Positions 49,347 through 58,172 of a stretch of DNA of 64,000 nt are shown piece after piece (position 1 is the stretch's first letter; each line of letters begins with the position of its first letter). The translations under genes were made by a program, and so were the position numbers. Source of the stretch: Armatimonadota bacterium (lineage in GTDB: Bacteria > Armatimonadota > Armatimonadia > Armatimonadales > Armatimonadaceae); assembly GCA_026392155.1 (NCBI GenBank), contig JAPLCP010000182.1, positions 1 through 64,000 on the forward strand, in the 5' to 3' direction. The notes beneath the pieces are model-generated. The model was not told the DNA's origin, ran no database searches, and worked only from the letters and a program-made list of their open reading frames with translations.

Positions 49347-50690
49347 TCAGCCGAGGGACGAGGCTTTTAGACGCAGGCGGTCGGTTAGGATGAGGATGCG
49401 GCCCCCTTTGACCGCTTCGAAGTAGCAGCTGTATTTCTCCGACTCGCCGCGAAAGCGATTTGTGAGAGTTATGGTCCAGGTATTGGTGGTGTACTTGCCT
49501 TGGTAGACCTGGCGGGAGAATTTCTGGCTTCCCACCACGCCCGACGCACCCGAGTGGTCGCTCTGGTAGGTGCTTCCGGGTTTAAACGTAAAGAGGTCAG
49601 CAGTCGAGGTTGCGGTGGCGCCGGCATAGCCGCCCCCATTGACATAGTAATAGCTCAGGGAGGCGTAGTCGCGGGTGGCCCATTTCCCCACCAGATCGCT
49701 CGCACCCACGGCGAAGCGGTTCTTTCCCTGCATGCTGACAAGCTTGTCCCAGCCGAACTCATCGTTGTGGTAGGCCCCGAACGCTTTCTCAAACTCGGCC
49801 TTGCTACTGGTGACAAACTCGATGTAGCGGCCGTTGCCCTTGGAGAAATGCTTCTTAAAGAGTACTACGTGCACGGTTTTTCCCGTGGCTTTCTCTTGAG
49901 CGTCCGCCTCGGCGAAGGCAATGGACTCGAAGCTCTGGATGGGCTTGAGCTCAAAATTGCGGATATTGCTGTACCGGGGCGCCACCAGGAGGTTCCAGGC
50001 GTTCTGCAGCCCGGCGCGTAGCACGGAGTTGTAGGCATCCGCTTTGGGGTTGGGGTAGTGGACCAGAGCGCTAAGATTCCCTTTTTTCACCATGACCCCG
50101 TCTGGCTGCTCCGTCGCGGTCCAGCCATCATCGAAGTTCGTGGTCATAAACTGAAACTTTCCCGACGGCGCGGGCACTGCGGGCTGCGCTACTTTATCGT
50201 CTGCCGCTACCTTCGCTAGGTGAAAGGCTTTTATAAACGCGGAGATCTCGGGCTCGTACGCATCGGTATCGGTGAGGATAAGAAGTCTGACGAGCTTGTC
50301 GTTGCTTGTGCCCGTGAGCAACAGTGCCACGCCTTTTTTACTTTTTGCATCGTAAGACGCGATGCCCGTTTCGAGAGTCCAGCCATTTTCCTTAGCGGTC
50401 GGCTGCATCTCCAGTTTGCCGGCTGAGGGAACGGTCGCTTTCACCATCGTGTCCCAAGACGACGTAAAGTTCGCTCTGGAGTCCGCTCCTGCTGGCACCG
50501 CCTTGAATACCACGATCGCGCAGGTACCCTTCGGGCCGCTCACGCTCAGCTGAATGGCGGATCCGACAGGCTTGCTCTGCCAGCCTTTCGGAATCGTGTA
50601 GGTTGCGACATCGAGAGTCTCTGTTTTCTGAGCATAGGCACTCGAATACAGAAAAGAAACGCAGCAAAGCCCCAGAAAGAGTTGTTTCAT
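49347..50690 (-). CDS. Secreted protein of unknown function with C-terminal lipocalin-like region
   Basis: A 447-residue protein with a signal peptide (1-20). No family recognised. The N-terminal part (25-150: TYTIPKGWQSKPVGSAIQLS) and the middle (170-320) look like two related alpha/beta domains. The C-terminal ~120 residues (LVGKWATRDYASLSYYYVNG, later TYQSDHSG) look like a small beta barrel. The similar order of parts in the protein at 62144-63406 suggests the two are distant paralogues. AGGAAA lies before the ATG. Confidence 0.7.
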   Translation of the reverse strand: MKQLFLGLCCVSFLYSSAYAQKTETLDVATYTIPKGWQSKPVGSAIQLSVSGPKGTCAIVVFKAVPAGADSRANFTSSWDTMVKATVPSAGKLEMQPTAKENGWTLETGIASYDAKSKKGVALLLTGTSNDKLVRLLILTDTDAYEPEISAFIKAFHLAKVAADDKVAQPAVPAPSGKFQFMTTNFDDGWTATEQPDGVMVKKGNLSALVHYPNPKADAYNSVLRAGLQNAWNLLVAPRYSNIRNFELKPIQSFESIAFAEADAQEKATGKTVHVVLFKKHFSKGNGRYIEFVTSSKAEFEKAFGAYHNDEFGWDKLVSMQGKNRFAVGASDLVGKWATRDYASLSYYYVNGGGYAGATATSTADLFTFKPGSTYQSDHSGASGVVGSQKFSRQVYQGKYTTNTWTITLTNRFRGESEKYSCYFEAVKGGRILILTDRLRLKASSLG

Positions 50691-50852
50691 CGGTTTTTCC
50701 TAATGCAACGAATCGCACCCTATGCCTCGCGACGAGGTGATATATTCGTTCTGTGTCCAACGTGAGTATACCCTGAAGTTTGTCTACCGCATCTGGATTG
50801 AGAATCGGATTGGGCATCAGCTCTCTGAGACAAATAAGCCGTTGACTCGAAG

Positions 50853-50936
50853 GTGAAAATCAATCATCGGACTAAGAAAATCCGTCATCGGAGAGAAAAA
50901 ATCAGTCGTTGGGAACTAAAAATCAGTCATCGGTGG
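50853..50936. repeat. Four imperfect 21-bp tandem repeats
   Basis: Four units begin at 50853, 50874, 50895 and 50916, each starting with RAAAATC and containing TC(A/G)TYGG (consensus start AAAAATCAGTCATCGG). Two helical turns apart, they would face the same side of DNA. They lie 32-115 bases upstream of a broken gene. The rest of the 50691-50967 gap shows no other feature. Confidence 0.85.
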
Positions 50937-50967
50937 TATAAAAACAGAGGTTGAGGAGATCAAATCA

Positions 50968-51595
50968 ATGGATGAAACAAGAAAAACAAGCCGCGAACCG
51001 GGCGCGCTGAACTATACACAGGTCGGCCCGAGGAATCACCGACGAGACCCTCGATGCGCTGGATCTTGCCGTGAGCGAAGGCAAAAAAGAGCAGGCGATT
51101 GCGGTGGAGAACGATACCGGCCAGCGGGTCTCGACTCAAGAGGAGAAGCTTGCCCGAAAAGAGCTGCTCACAGCACTGCGCGAGGTGCAGACCGCCGCGC
51201 GGCAGAAGTGGACACGTAGCCAGCCTGCGGCGCTCAAGGACTACTACATCGGGGAGAACCTTCCCAACATGAGCCGTGCGACGCTGGTGCAGGTGACCGA
51301 GGGGATTCTCTTGCGCCTCTCGACACAGACCCTGCCGGGAATCACGCCAGAGACCGTTGCGGCGCTGGCGGCCAAGCGCGATGCCTATGTCGAGGCCAAC
51401 AAGAACCAGCTTGGGTTTATCGCTGGAGCGAAAGCGCGCCGTGCCGCTGCTTTAGAGCACCTCAAGACTGCCACAGACTTGCGGATCGAGGTTCAGTTCG
51501 CCGCCGATGCCACCTACCCCTTCGACAACCCCCGGAGTGCTGCCGCCCGCACCGAGTTCGCCCTCCCCGAAGATCGCCGCTTCGTCACGCGATAG
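50968..51595 (+). pseudogene. Hypothetical protein, frameshifted
   Basis: No family recognised. The first frame (ATG 50968, with GAGGAG 10 bases upstream) gives MDETRKTSREPGALNYTQVG. The next frame continues with GITDETLDALDLAVSEGKKE to the stop at 51595. Dropping one C from GGCCCG (about 51030) joins them into a ~208-residue soluble, mostly helical protein ending ARTEFALPEDRRFVTR. Downstream selO converges and ends 4 bases later. The upstream 21-bp repeats may control it. Confidence 0.6.
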
Positions 51596-51598
51596 GCC

Positions 51599-53026
51599 CT
51601 ACGTCCCACAAAACGTCTTATAGCCACACGCGCTGGCCGGAGCAGGCTCATGGTACTTCGACGGGGCAGAATCGTATGCGTAGGGCTGAGCCAAGACTTC
51701 CTGCAGAGCATTCAGCGGCGCGAGATCATTGTCGCTTTCTGCGGCGGCAAGCGCTTCCTCGACCAGATGGTTTCTCGGAATCACAGCGGGGTTGACCGAG
51801 CGCATGAGAGCGAGGGACTCAGACTCCGAGAGAGCATCGCGTGTGCAGCGCTCTTTCCAGCGGGCGTGCCAGGCAGCAAACTCTGCGTCTTTGCCTTCGG
51901 GATCATTTAGCGTGCGGAAAGTATTGGTGTAGTCCGCCTCGGTCTGCTGCATCCAGGTGAGCAGGGCTTCGATTCGCTCGGAGTCGCCCTCTTCTGCGCT
52001 CTGGAGCCCGAGCTTCTGGCGCATCATCCTCAGCCAGGCAGCCTCGTAGAGCTCCGGGAAGGTATTCAGCGCCGCGACCGCCACTGCGACGGCAGCTTCT
52101 TCGTTATCACTTAGTAGCGGCAGGAGCGACTCGGCAAAGCGCGTGAGGTTCCAGTGGGCCATCGCGGGCTGGTTGCCAAAGGCGTAGCGCCCCTCCGTAT
52201 CAATGGAGCTAAAGACCGTGCCAGGATGATACGTGTCCAGAAAGGCGCAGGGGCCGTAGTCAATCGTCTCCCCCGAGAGCGCCATATTGTCGGTGTTCAT
52301 GACGCCATGGATGAACCCTACTCGCTGCCAGTCCACGATAAGCTGTGCCTGTCGAGCGATCACGGCACGGAGAAACGCAGCGTATTTTTCGTCAATGTCT
52401 ACTAGCTCCGGGTAGTGCCGCGCGATCGTATAGTCGGCGAGCAGGCGCAGGTTTTCGTCGTCGCGGCGGGCGGCAGCGTACTGGAATGTCCCGACACGGA
52501 GGTGGCTGGCGGCGACGCGAGTGAGAACCGCGCCAGGACGGAGGGTTTCCCGAAAGACCTGCTCGCCCGTTGTGACCACCGCAAGGCTGCGGGTCGTGGG
52601 GATGCCCAGCGCCTGCATCGCCTCACTAATCACATACTCGCGGAGCATTGGCCCCAGCACGGCGAGGCCATCGCCGCGCCGGGAGTAGGGGGTGCGCCCC
52701 GAGCCCTTCAGCTGAATGTCGAAGCGTGTACCATCGGGCGTGACGTGCTCACCCAGCAAGATCGCCCGCCCATCGCCGAGGATGTTGAAACCACCGAACT
52801 GATGCCCCGCGTAGGCTTGCGCAATCGGCTCCGCGCCCTCAGGAATCGCCTGCCCTGCAAAGAGCGCGGCTAAGTCGCCATCAAAGTCTAGCCCGAGCGC
52901 CTCAGCGAGCTGCTGGTTGAAGAGCACAAGCCGAGGAGCGCGGGCGGCTTCCGGTAAGGCTTTTGAAAAGAAAGCCTCAGGGAGGCGGGCGTAGGTGTTG
53001 TCAAACTGCCAAGAGCGGGAGGTCAT
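51599..53026 (-). CDS. selO: SelO-family protein adenylyltransferase
   Basis: A 475-residue protein-kinase-fold enzyme of the YdiU/SelO family, which transfers AMP to Ser, Thr or Tyr of proteins. Family landmarks: FNQQLAEALGL, AQAYAGHQFGGF, FDIQLKGSGRTPYSRRGDG, GIPTTRSLAVVTTG, HGVMNTDNMALSG, IDYGPCAFLD, and the C-terminal YKTFCGT, whose Cys replaces the selenocysteine of eukaryotic SelO. Length and ends are normal. Its ATG overlaps the stop of the kinase-phosphatase gene (ATGA), so the two proteins are made together. Confidence 0.96.
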   Translation of the reverse strand: MTSRSWQFDNTYARLPEAFFSKALPEAARAPRLVLFNQQLAEALGLDFDGDLAALFAGQAIPEGAEPIAQAYAGHQFGGFNILGDGRAILLGEHVTPDGTRFDIQLKGSGRTPYSRRGDGLAVLGPMLREYVISEAMQALGIPTTRSLAVVTTGEQVFRETLRPGAVLTRVAASHLRVGTFQYAAARRDDENLRLLADYTIARHYPELVDIDEKYAAFLRAVIARQAQLIVDWQRVGFIHGVMNTDNMALSGETIDYGPCAFLDTYHPGTVFSSIDTEGRYAFGNQPAMAHWNLTRFAESLLPLLSDNEEAAVAVAVAALNTFPELYEAAWLRMMRQKLGLQSAEEGDSERIEALLTWMQQTEADYTNTFRTLNDPEGKDAEFAAWHARWKERCTRDALSESESLALMRSVNPAVIPRNHLVEEALAAAESDNDLAPLNALQEVLAQPYAYDSAPSKYHEPAPASACGYKTFCGT

Positions 53027-54285
53027 GCCTCCGAGTGTACCCGCTTCTGGGCATAGACACGCTCCGCCGGAACGGTCACCCGCTCGCGCTCAGGGAAGCG
53101 CAGGGCTGCGAGAAAGCCTCCGAAGACGCAGCCGCCGTCGAGGTTGACCGTGTTATTGACAAACACTATCTCATCTTGCGGCGTGTGGCCGTAGCAGATC
53201 AGTGGCCCATCGTCTCCATTCTCGCGCTCGGCAGCCCAGTCGTGGCGGATCGGCATGCCATCGGGCGCAAAGCCACGGACATCGCCAAAGCGGGTGAAGC
53301 GCGTGATAAAGTCCGAGCTTTGCCCGAGCATGTCGTCGCGAATCCCGGCGTGGGCCACCGCCAGCTTGCCGTCGGCGAGCACCAAGTGCACGGGCTGCGG
53401 CGCAAGATAGGCAAGAACATCAAGGGTCAGGCGCTCGCGCTCTTTCTCAGGCATTCCCAGAAGCTGCTCCTCAGTGAGATCTAGGCCATGGGTGCGCTGG
53501 ACTTTCCCACCTTGGAGCATCCGAAAGAGCTTGTCGTCGTGGTTGCCCGGCACGAACAAGGCTTTATCGCGTGCCACCAAGTCGCAGACAAAACGCAAGA
53601 CGCCGGGAGAGTCCGGGCCACGGTCGGCCAGATCGCCCACGAAGACGGGGACGCGGCCCTCGGGGTGCGTGCTCTCGGTGCGGTCGTAGCCCAGCTTTTC
53701 CAGAAGCGTTTTTAGCTCGCCCAGGCAGCCGTGCACATCCCCGATCACATCGAACGCGGGAGCGGTGAGGGCACCGGGCGTGGTCTGAACCGTGGCCGTG
53801 TCCATCTGCTCTGGTGTCAGAAGGTGAACGCCACTGAGACGCGTGTCTTTGGGAAGCTCGCGAAGCGCCTGCTCCAGCGCCGCACGGTGGCGCGTGACGA
53901 CGCGTTCACCGACACTGCGCTCGGTGCGCTGGGCATCGCGGCGAATGGCTTCATCGAGCGGGACATCGAAGGCAACGATCTGCAAGGGGACGCGAGCGGT
54001 GTGGGCAAGCTCGATCAACCGATCCCGAGCGCCCGGCTTGAGCGCCGTCGAATCCGCCACGGTCAGCCGCCGGTTCTTCAGACGTAGCGCGATCCACTGG
54101 TGAAAGAGCGCAAATGCATCCTCATTGGCACTCTGCGACGCGGCATCATCCACCACCATCTCGCGGCACTGGTCGCTGGAGACAATCTGCGAGGCGAGAA
54201 AGTGCTTTTTTGCCCAGGTGGACTTGCCGGAGCCCGATGCGCCAACCAGAACAATCAAACAGACAGGGGGAAAGCTCAAAATCAT
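53023..54285 (-). CDS. Pnkp-type polynucleotide kinase-phosphatase lacking the ligase domain
   Basis: About 420 residues. Residues 10-170 are a P-loop kinase (GASGSGKST at 15-23, IVSSDQCREMVVDD, TVADSTAL). Residues 190-400 are a binuclear metallophosphatase (GDVHGCLGEL, VGDLADRGPDSPG, PGNHDDKL, CYGHTPQDE). Order and motifs match bacterial Pnkp, which heals broken RNA ends (5'-OH phosphorylation, 2',3'-cyclic phosphate removal). Bacterial Pnkp normally continues for ~400 residues into an adenylyltransferase/ligase domain; here the protein ends and selO begins. ATG 54285 is chosen: TACAAT ends 7 bases before it. Confidence 0.9.
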   Translation of the reverse strand: MILSFPPVCLIVLVGASGSGKSTWAKKHFLASQIVSSDQCREMVVDDAASQSANEDAFALFHQWIALRLKNRRLTVADSTALKPGARDRLIELAHTARVPLQIVAFDVPLDEAIRRDAQRTERSVGERVVTRHRAALEQALRELPKDTRLSGVHLLTPEQMDTATVQTTPGALTAPAFDVIGDVHGCLGELKTLLEKLGYDRTESTHPEGRVPVFVGDLADRGPDSPGVLRFVCDLVARDKALFVPGNHDDKLFRMLQGGKVQRTHGLDLTEEQLLGMPEKERERLTLDVLAYLAPQPVHLVLADGKLAVAHAGIRDDMLGQSSDFITRFTRFGDVRGFAPDGMPIRHDWAAERENGDDGPLICYGHTPQDEIVFVNNTVNLDGGCVFGGFLAALRFPERERVTVPAERVYAQKRVHSEA

Positions 54286-54333
54286 CGTGTAGATTGTATC
54301 GTTTGAGCGGAGCGTGGTGGTAAAATCCCGCCC

Positions 54334-54370
54334 GTTGGAGTCCCGCCCGTTGTAGGGGCGGGACTCCAAC
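54334..54370. repeat. 15-bp perfect inverted repeat with direct repeats
   Basis: GTTGGAGTCCCGCCC and GGGCGGGACTCCAAC around a short loop. TCCCGCCCGTTG is also repeated directly (54326 and 54341). It lies between the mgtC stop and the Pnkp promoter; TTTT occurs about 10 bases beyond the stem on the minus strand, so it may end the mgtC message. Confidence 0.7.
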
Positions 54371-54378
54371 GTCGGGAC

Positions 54379-55062
54379 TCACACCCACTCAATTGTGGCG
54401 TCGGGGAGGGTATGACTTAGCTCATCGCAGATATCTTGTTGCTTGACATCCGGGCGCATGCGGAGTGTCACTTGTAATACCCGCTGCCCATCGGGCATGT
54501 CCTCGGTCTCGAAGGCGGCGATGGTGGCTCCTGCCTCCGTGATCGCGGTGAGAGCGGTGGCGACCGCACCTTTATGGCGGGTGATCGTGATGGCAAGGGT
54601 GAGCTGGTTCTCGTGCTTGTGGATCAGGTTCTCCGACCAGCGCCCTACGGTGAGGGTGAAAAGGACGAGTAGGGTCGCAAAGGCCGCCGAGGCTGCGTAG
54701 AGCCCGCCCGCGCCGCAGGAAATTCCAATCGCCGCCACAATCCAGATGGAGGCGGCTGTCGTGAGGCCACGCACCGAGAGTCCGCGCCGCAAGATCACAC
54801 CGGCTCCGAGAAAACCAATGCCCGTCACCACTTGCGCGGCAATTCGCCCCGGATCGCCCGTTGCAAAGTGAATCCGGGTCAGCAAGCACGCGCCAAGACA
54901 GACCAGCACATGGGTGCGCAGCCCCGCCGAGTGGTTTGTCGCCTCACGCTGTGCCCCCACAAAGCCCCCCAGAAGTGAGGCCAGAACCAGATAGCCCGCC
55001 TCCGTATAGAACGCCATTGTAGACGGCTGCTGCAAAAAATCCCACAGAGGACGCAGAGTCAT
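54379..55062 (-). CDS. mgtC: MgtC/SapB-family membrane protein
   Basis: A 227-residue protein: four or five N-terminal membrane segments with GGFVGAQREATNHSAGLRTH, GIGFLGAGVILR and GLTTAASIWIVAAIG, then a cytoplasmic ACT-like domain (about 150-225). MgtC proteins affect magnesium homeostasis and ATP synthase. TATAAT ends 6 bases before the ATG, leaderless type. It precedes the Pnkp gene on the same strand but with a hairpin in between. Confidence 0.93.
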   Translation of the reverse strand: MTLRPLWDFLQQPSTMAFYTEAGYLVLASLLGGFVGAQREATNHSAGLRTHVLVCLGACLLTRIHFATGDPGRIAAQVVTGIGFLGAGVILRRGLSVRGLTTAASIWIVAAIGISCGAGGLYAASAAFATLLVLFTLTVGRWSENLIHKHENQLTLAITITRHKGAVATALTAITEAGATIAAFETEDMPDGQRVLQVTLRMRPDVKQQDICDELSHTLPDATIEWV

Positions 55063-55204
55063 GCGGGGATTATACCGTCTGTCACAGATTCCCCAAAAGA
55101 GCCTGACACGCGGCGCACTCTACTACCTGGAGCTCAACACGGAGAGCGACCGCTGGCGCACCATCTTCCGTGTGATGCAGCGAGTCGCAAGCTATACTGG
55201 AGCC

Positions 55205-57199
55205 ATGCTTGCGCTGGCGAAACTTTACACGACCATTGCCTATTTCTATCCCGGTGCGACGGAGCGCTGGCGGGAGGCGACTGAGAAGCTCCTCCCCGGA
55301 TTGCTCACACAGCCCACGCCCGAGAGGCTAGGCGAGTGGCTGGCGGCCCTAGGGGACTCGGAGAGCCGAGTGCTGGTGGAGGAGAGCCGCCGGGCGGAGA
55401 TCGTGCCTGGCTACAGTGGCACCACCCGTGAAGGCTTGCCGCTGCTGACCCTCCCCGATGCAGCGTTCTTGCGAGAGCCGCAGGGGGAGCAGCTACTGGC
55501 AGGATTTCTGAGCGATGCCTCGCGTGCTCGTGGAGCAATTCTGGATCTCACGGCGACTCAAGCTGCGGGGCGTGTTGCCACGGAGCGCTTTGCCACTCTG
55601 ACGGAGGCAATTGCGGAGCCTGCGCTCTGGCAGCGGGCGCACTATGGGAAAGTCCCGGAAGCGGAGAGCGCGACAGGCGGATTTCGCACGGGCTGGCTAG
55701 AGCGCGATGCCCAGCTCAGTCTCCGGCGCTGGCCACCCACCGCGTTTCTGGTCACACGTCACACATCGCTTCCTCCGTTTGCCCTGGCATTGGTTCAGCT
55801 TGGACGCGGCGCTGTCTTTTTTGTGGGGGAAGGAGAGCTACCTGAAATTCCGCTAACCGTGACATGGGCTCTCGATGCCAAAAGCTCTGTTCGTGTGCGC
55901 ACGGGCCTGACGGCACAGCCGATCCCTGGCCGCTACTCAGACACGGTCGCGGCTCTGAGTGCAGCGCGGGAGTGGGGGCAAAAGCCTGCCGCACAGGCCC
56001 TGCGTGCGCCTGAGCTAGCCTCCTATAAACTTCCTCCCCCGCCACAAACACGGCTCCACGCGGCGCTTCGGCTCTGGGGGACTCTCTGGCTTCTCCACCC
56101 CGAGCGTGAGAAGCTTCGCCCGGAGCTGGAGCGCGCCCTACCAGGATTTCTTGGCGAAGTGCGTGCTGCCACAACCGCTCTGGCGTTTCATAAAGCGGTG
56201 CGCAAGCTCCTACGACGAACGGGCGATGGTCACGCTGTCACGTTAACTCCCTTAGATGGCTTGCTCTTTGGAAGTGCTGCCGCTGCGGTGCGGCTCCAGA
56301 TGGTTGAAGGGAAATCCACTATTGTCGCGCTCCGTCACCCAGCGGCAGAGGCGGGGGGAGCGAGAGTGGGGGACGTGATCGCGGCAGTGGATGGTGCACG
56401 GATTGCAGCGCGTCGGGCACAGCTTGATCCCTTTCTGGCGGCAGGAACCCCGCAGGCGCGGGAGAACTACCTGAGCAACCGGCTGCTGGCGGGTGACGAA
56501 GGCAGTATCGCGCGCTTGCGTCTGGAAGGGGGCAAGACCGCCGCCGTTCCCCGCCTGCAAACCGCAAGCAAAGAGCGGGGGGGCGATCCGGTTCGGCTGC
56601 TCGCCGGTGGCGCGGTCTACGCCGATCTCGACCGGCTGATCGTCGCAGATATCGAGCCACTCTTTGCACGCTTTGGTAATGCTCCCACGCTCATCTTCGA
56701 CCTACGTGGCTACGTCGACGATGGCGTGGCGTGGGAGCTGGCTCCGCATCTGGCACGAGTGGATCGAGCCGTCGCGGTGAAGTTTATTCGGCCCGTGGCG
56801 CTACCGCCCGAGGGGGATGCGCTTTTGGGAAGGGGGCTGGAAGAGGTTTTCTATCAGCATCTTCCGACGCGGGGGCGACGTACGCCCTATACAGGAAAGC
56901 TTATCGTGCTGGTGGACGAGCGCACGCAGAGCCAGTCGGAGCACACGGCGCTGTTTCTGATTGCCTGTGGGGCGCTTCTTATTGGCTCTCCCACGGCAGG
57001 AGCTGTCGGCGATGTTACCAACCTGATCCTCTCCGATGGTATCGTCGTGCGTTTCTCCGGGCAGGACGTGCGCTTTCCTGAGGGGCGGAAAGTGGCAGGA
57101 GTGGGAATCATGCCCCAAAAGCTCGTGCGGCCCACCCGGAGAGGTCTCCAGGCAGGCCGCGACGAAGTGCTAGAAGCTGCGCTAAAGGCTACTCTTTAA
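55205..57199 (+). CDS. S41-family (tail-specific type) peptidase
   Basis: About 664 residues. The N-terminal half has YTTIAYFYPGATERWREAT and later RLWGTLWLLHPEREKLRPEL, repeated features seen in S41 proteins that work on surface substrates. A PDZ-like region (~380-440: GGARVGDVIAAVDGARI) and the S41 core follow (TLIFDLRGYVDDG, LIVLVDERTQSQSEHTALF, GSPTAGAVGDVTN). The nucleophile is probably the Ser of QSQSEH. The start is ATG 55205, 6 bases after TATACT; the longer frame to 55061 lies upstream of that box. No signal peptide at this start. Confidence 0.85.
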   Translation: MLALAKLYTTIAYFYPGATERWREATEKLLPGLLTQPTPERLGEWLAALGDSESRVLVEESRRAEIVPGYSGTTREGLPLLTLPDAAFLREPQGEQLLAGFLSDASRARGAILDLTATQAAGRVATERFATLTEAIAEPALWQRAHYGKVPEAESATGGFRTGWLERDAQLSLRRWPPTAFLVTRHTSLPPFALALVQLGRGAVFFVGEGELPEIPLTVTWALDAKSSVRVRTGLTAQPIPGRYSDTVAALSAAREWGQKPAAQALRAPELASYKLPPPPQTRLHAALRLWGTLWLLHPEREKLRPELERALPGFLGEVRAATTALAFHKAVRKLLRRTGDGHAVTLTPLDGLLFGSAAAAVRLQMVEGKSTIVALRHPAAEAGGARVGDVIAAVDGARIAARRAQLDPFLAAGTPQARENYLSNRLLAGDEGSIARLRLEGGKTAAVPRLQTASKERGGDPVRLLAGGAVYADLDRLIVADIEPLFARFGNAPTLIFDLRGYVDDGVAWELAPHLARVDRAVAVKFIRPVALPPEGDALLGRGLEEVFYQHLPTRGRRTPYTGKLIVLVDERTQSQSEHTALFLIACGALLIGSPTAGAVGDVTNLILSDGIVVRFSGQDVRFPEGRKVAGVGIMPQKLVRPTRRGLQAGRDEVLEAALKATL

Positions 57200-57557
57200 C
57201 ACGTGTCATGGGCTGACCTTGTCCAATGGTGAGGGTCTCTCCCTCCAGCTTAAAGGTCTCCGAGGCTTTTCGCTTATCGGCGGGGATCATGGTTAAGATC
57301 GCGGGAGGATTTCCCGTGGTCAGGTTGGTGCTGAGCTTATCGCCCTCCACTGCCCAGGTACCACTCAGGGTAACCTGGCCAACAACGGGTGCCGTTGCGG
57401 AGACCGTCATCTGGCCACCATCCTTGAACTCAAAGGTGGCTGGGATATTGTTGTAGTTCCCCGACCACTTGCCCACAGGCGTGGGTTTCTTACAGCCCAC
57501 CGTGAGAATAAGGGCAGGTACGACAAGCATCGCTACTAAGTAGTTTCCGAGTTTCAT
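57189..57557 (-). CDS. Small lipoprotein
   Basis: A 122-residue protein with a lipoprotein signal (ILTVGC, Cys 22) and a compact beta-rich domain (VGKWSGNYNNIPATFEFKDG, GTWAVEGDKLST). The GKW start and strand pattern resemble lipocalin-like DUFs but no family is certain. AGGAG lies 8 bases before the ATG. The 3' end overlaps the S41 gene by 11 bases. It follows grpE by 11 bases. Confidence 0.75.
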   Translation of the reverse strand: MKLGNYLVAMLVVPALILTVGCKKPTPVGKWSGNYNNIPATFEFKDGGQMTVSATAPVVGQVTLSGTWAVEGDKLSTNLTTGNPPAILTMIPADKRKASETFKLEGETLTIGQGQPMTRVKE

Positions 57558-57568
57558 AGACTTCTCTC

Positions 57569-58162
57569 CTAGCCGCCTGTGGCGACTTTGACAAGGGTAG
57601 GACGGAGCACTTTATTGCCTAGCATGTAGCCACGCTGTAGCTCCTCAACAATCGTGTTTTCGGGCTGGTCACTCTCTTCAGTGCTGAGAATTGCATCGTG
57701 TAAGTTTGGGTCGAAGGGAGTGCCGGGGCCGCCTGAGATCACCTGAACGCCCTCGCTTACCATTGCCTCACCAAACTGTTTGTAGACGGCATTGACTCCC
57801 ATCACGAGTTTTTCGTAGTCCTTGGTCTGCGAGGCGGCGATTAGGGCGCGCTCAAAGTTATCTAGGATGGGCAGAAGCTTGGTAATGGTCTCTTCGATCA
57901 GGTAGGCTTTAAGCCCCTCACGTTCTTCTTCCGTGCGGCGCTTCAGGTTTTGGAAATCGGCACGGGCACGCAAAAAATCGGTGCGGGCAGCTTCCAACTC
58001 ACCTGTCAGGCTCTCCACCTGAGCTTGCAGAGTGGGAACATCTTGGGTCATCGTTGCCGTGGCGCTGTCGGCATCAAACTCTTCCCCGGAGGTCGGGGTG
58101 GCGCTATCATCTGTCATGGCGTCTCCGTCAGAATTTTTGCCTCGTTTAAAACGGGAAAACAC
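57569..58162 (-). CDS. grpE: Nucleotide exchange factor GrpE
   Basis: A 197-residue DnaK cochaperone. An acidic N-terminus is followed by the long coiled coil (about 42-95, DFLRARADFQNLKRRTEEE), a four-helix part (LLPILDNFERAL) and the beta wing (GTPFDPNLHDAI...GYMLGNKVLRPTLVKVA). DnaK is not adjacent. The start is GTG 58162, 7 bases after TAAACT. Confidence 0.96.
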   Translation of the reverse strand: MFSRFKRGKNSDGDAMTDDSATPTSGEEFDADSATATMTQDVPTLQAQVESLTGELEAARTDFLRARADFQNLKRRTEEEREGLKAYLIEETITKLLPILDNFERALIAASQTKDYEKLVMGVNAVYKQFGEAMVSEGVQVISGGPGTPFDPNLHDAILSTEESDQPENTIVEELQRGYMLGNKVLRPTLVKVATGG

Positions 58163-58172
58163 AGTCCCTAGT

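Noticed and set aside
50853-50936. CRISPR array
   Set aside because: The 21-bp units are directly adjacent with no unique spacers, and there are no cas genes.
51599-53026. Possible selenocysteine in SelO
   Set aside because: The C-terminal redox position is Cys (TFCGT) and the only stop is the normal one; no selenocysteine insertion hairpin is needed.
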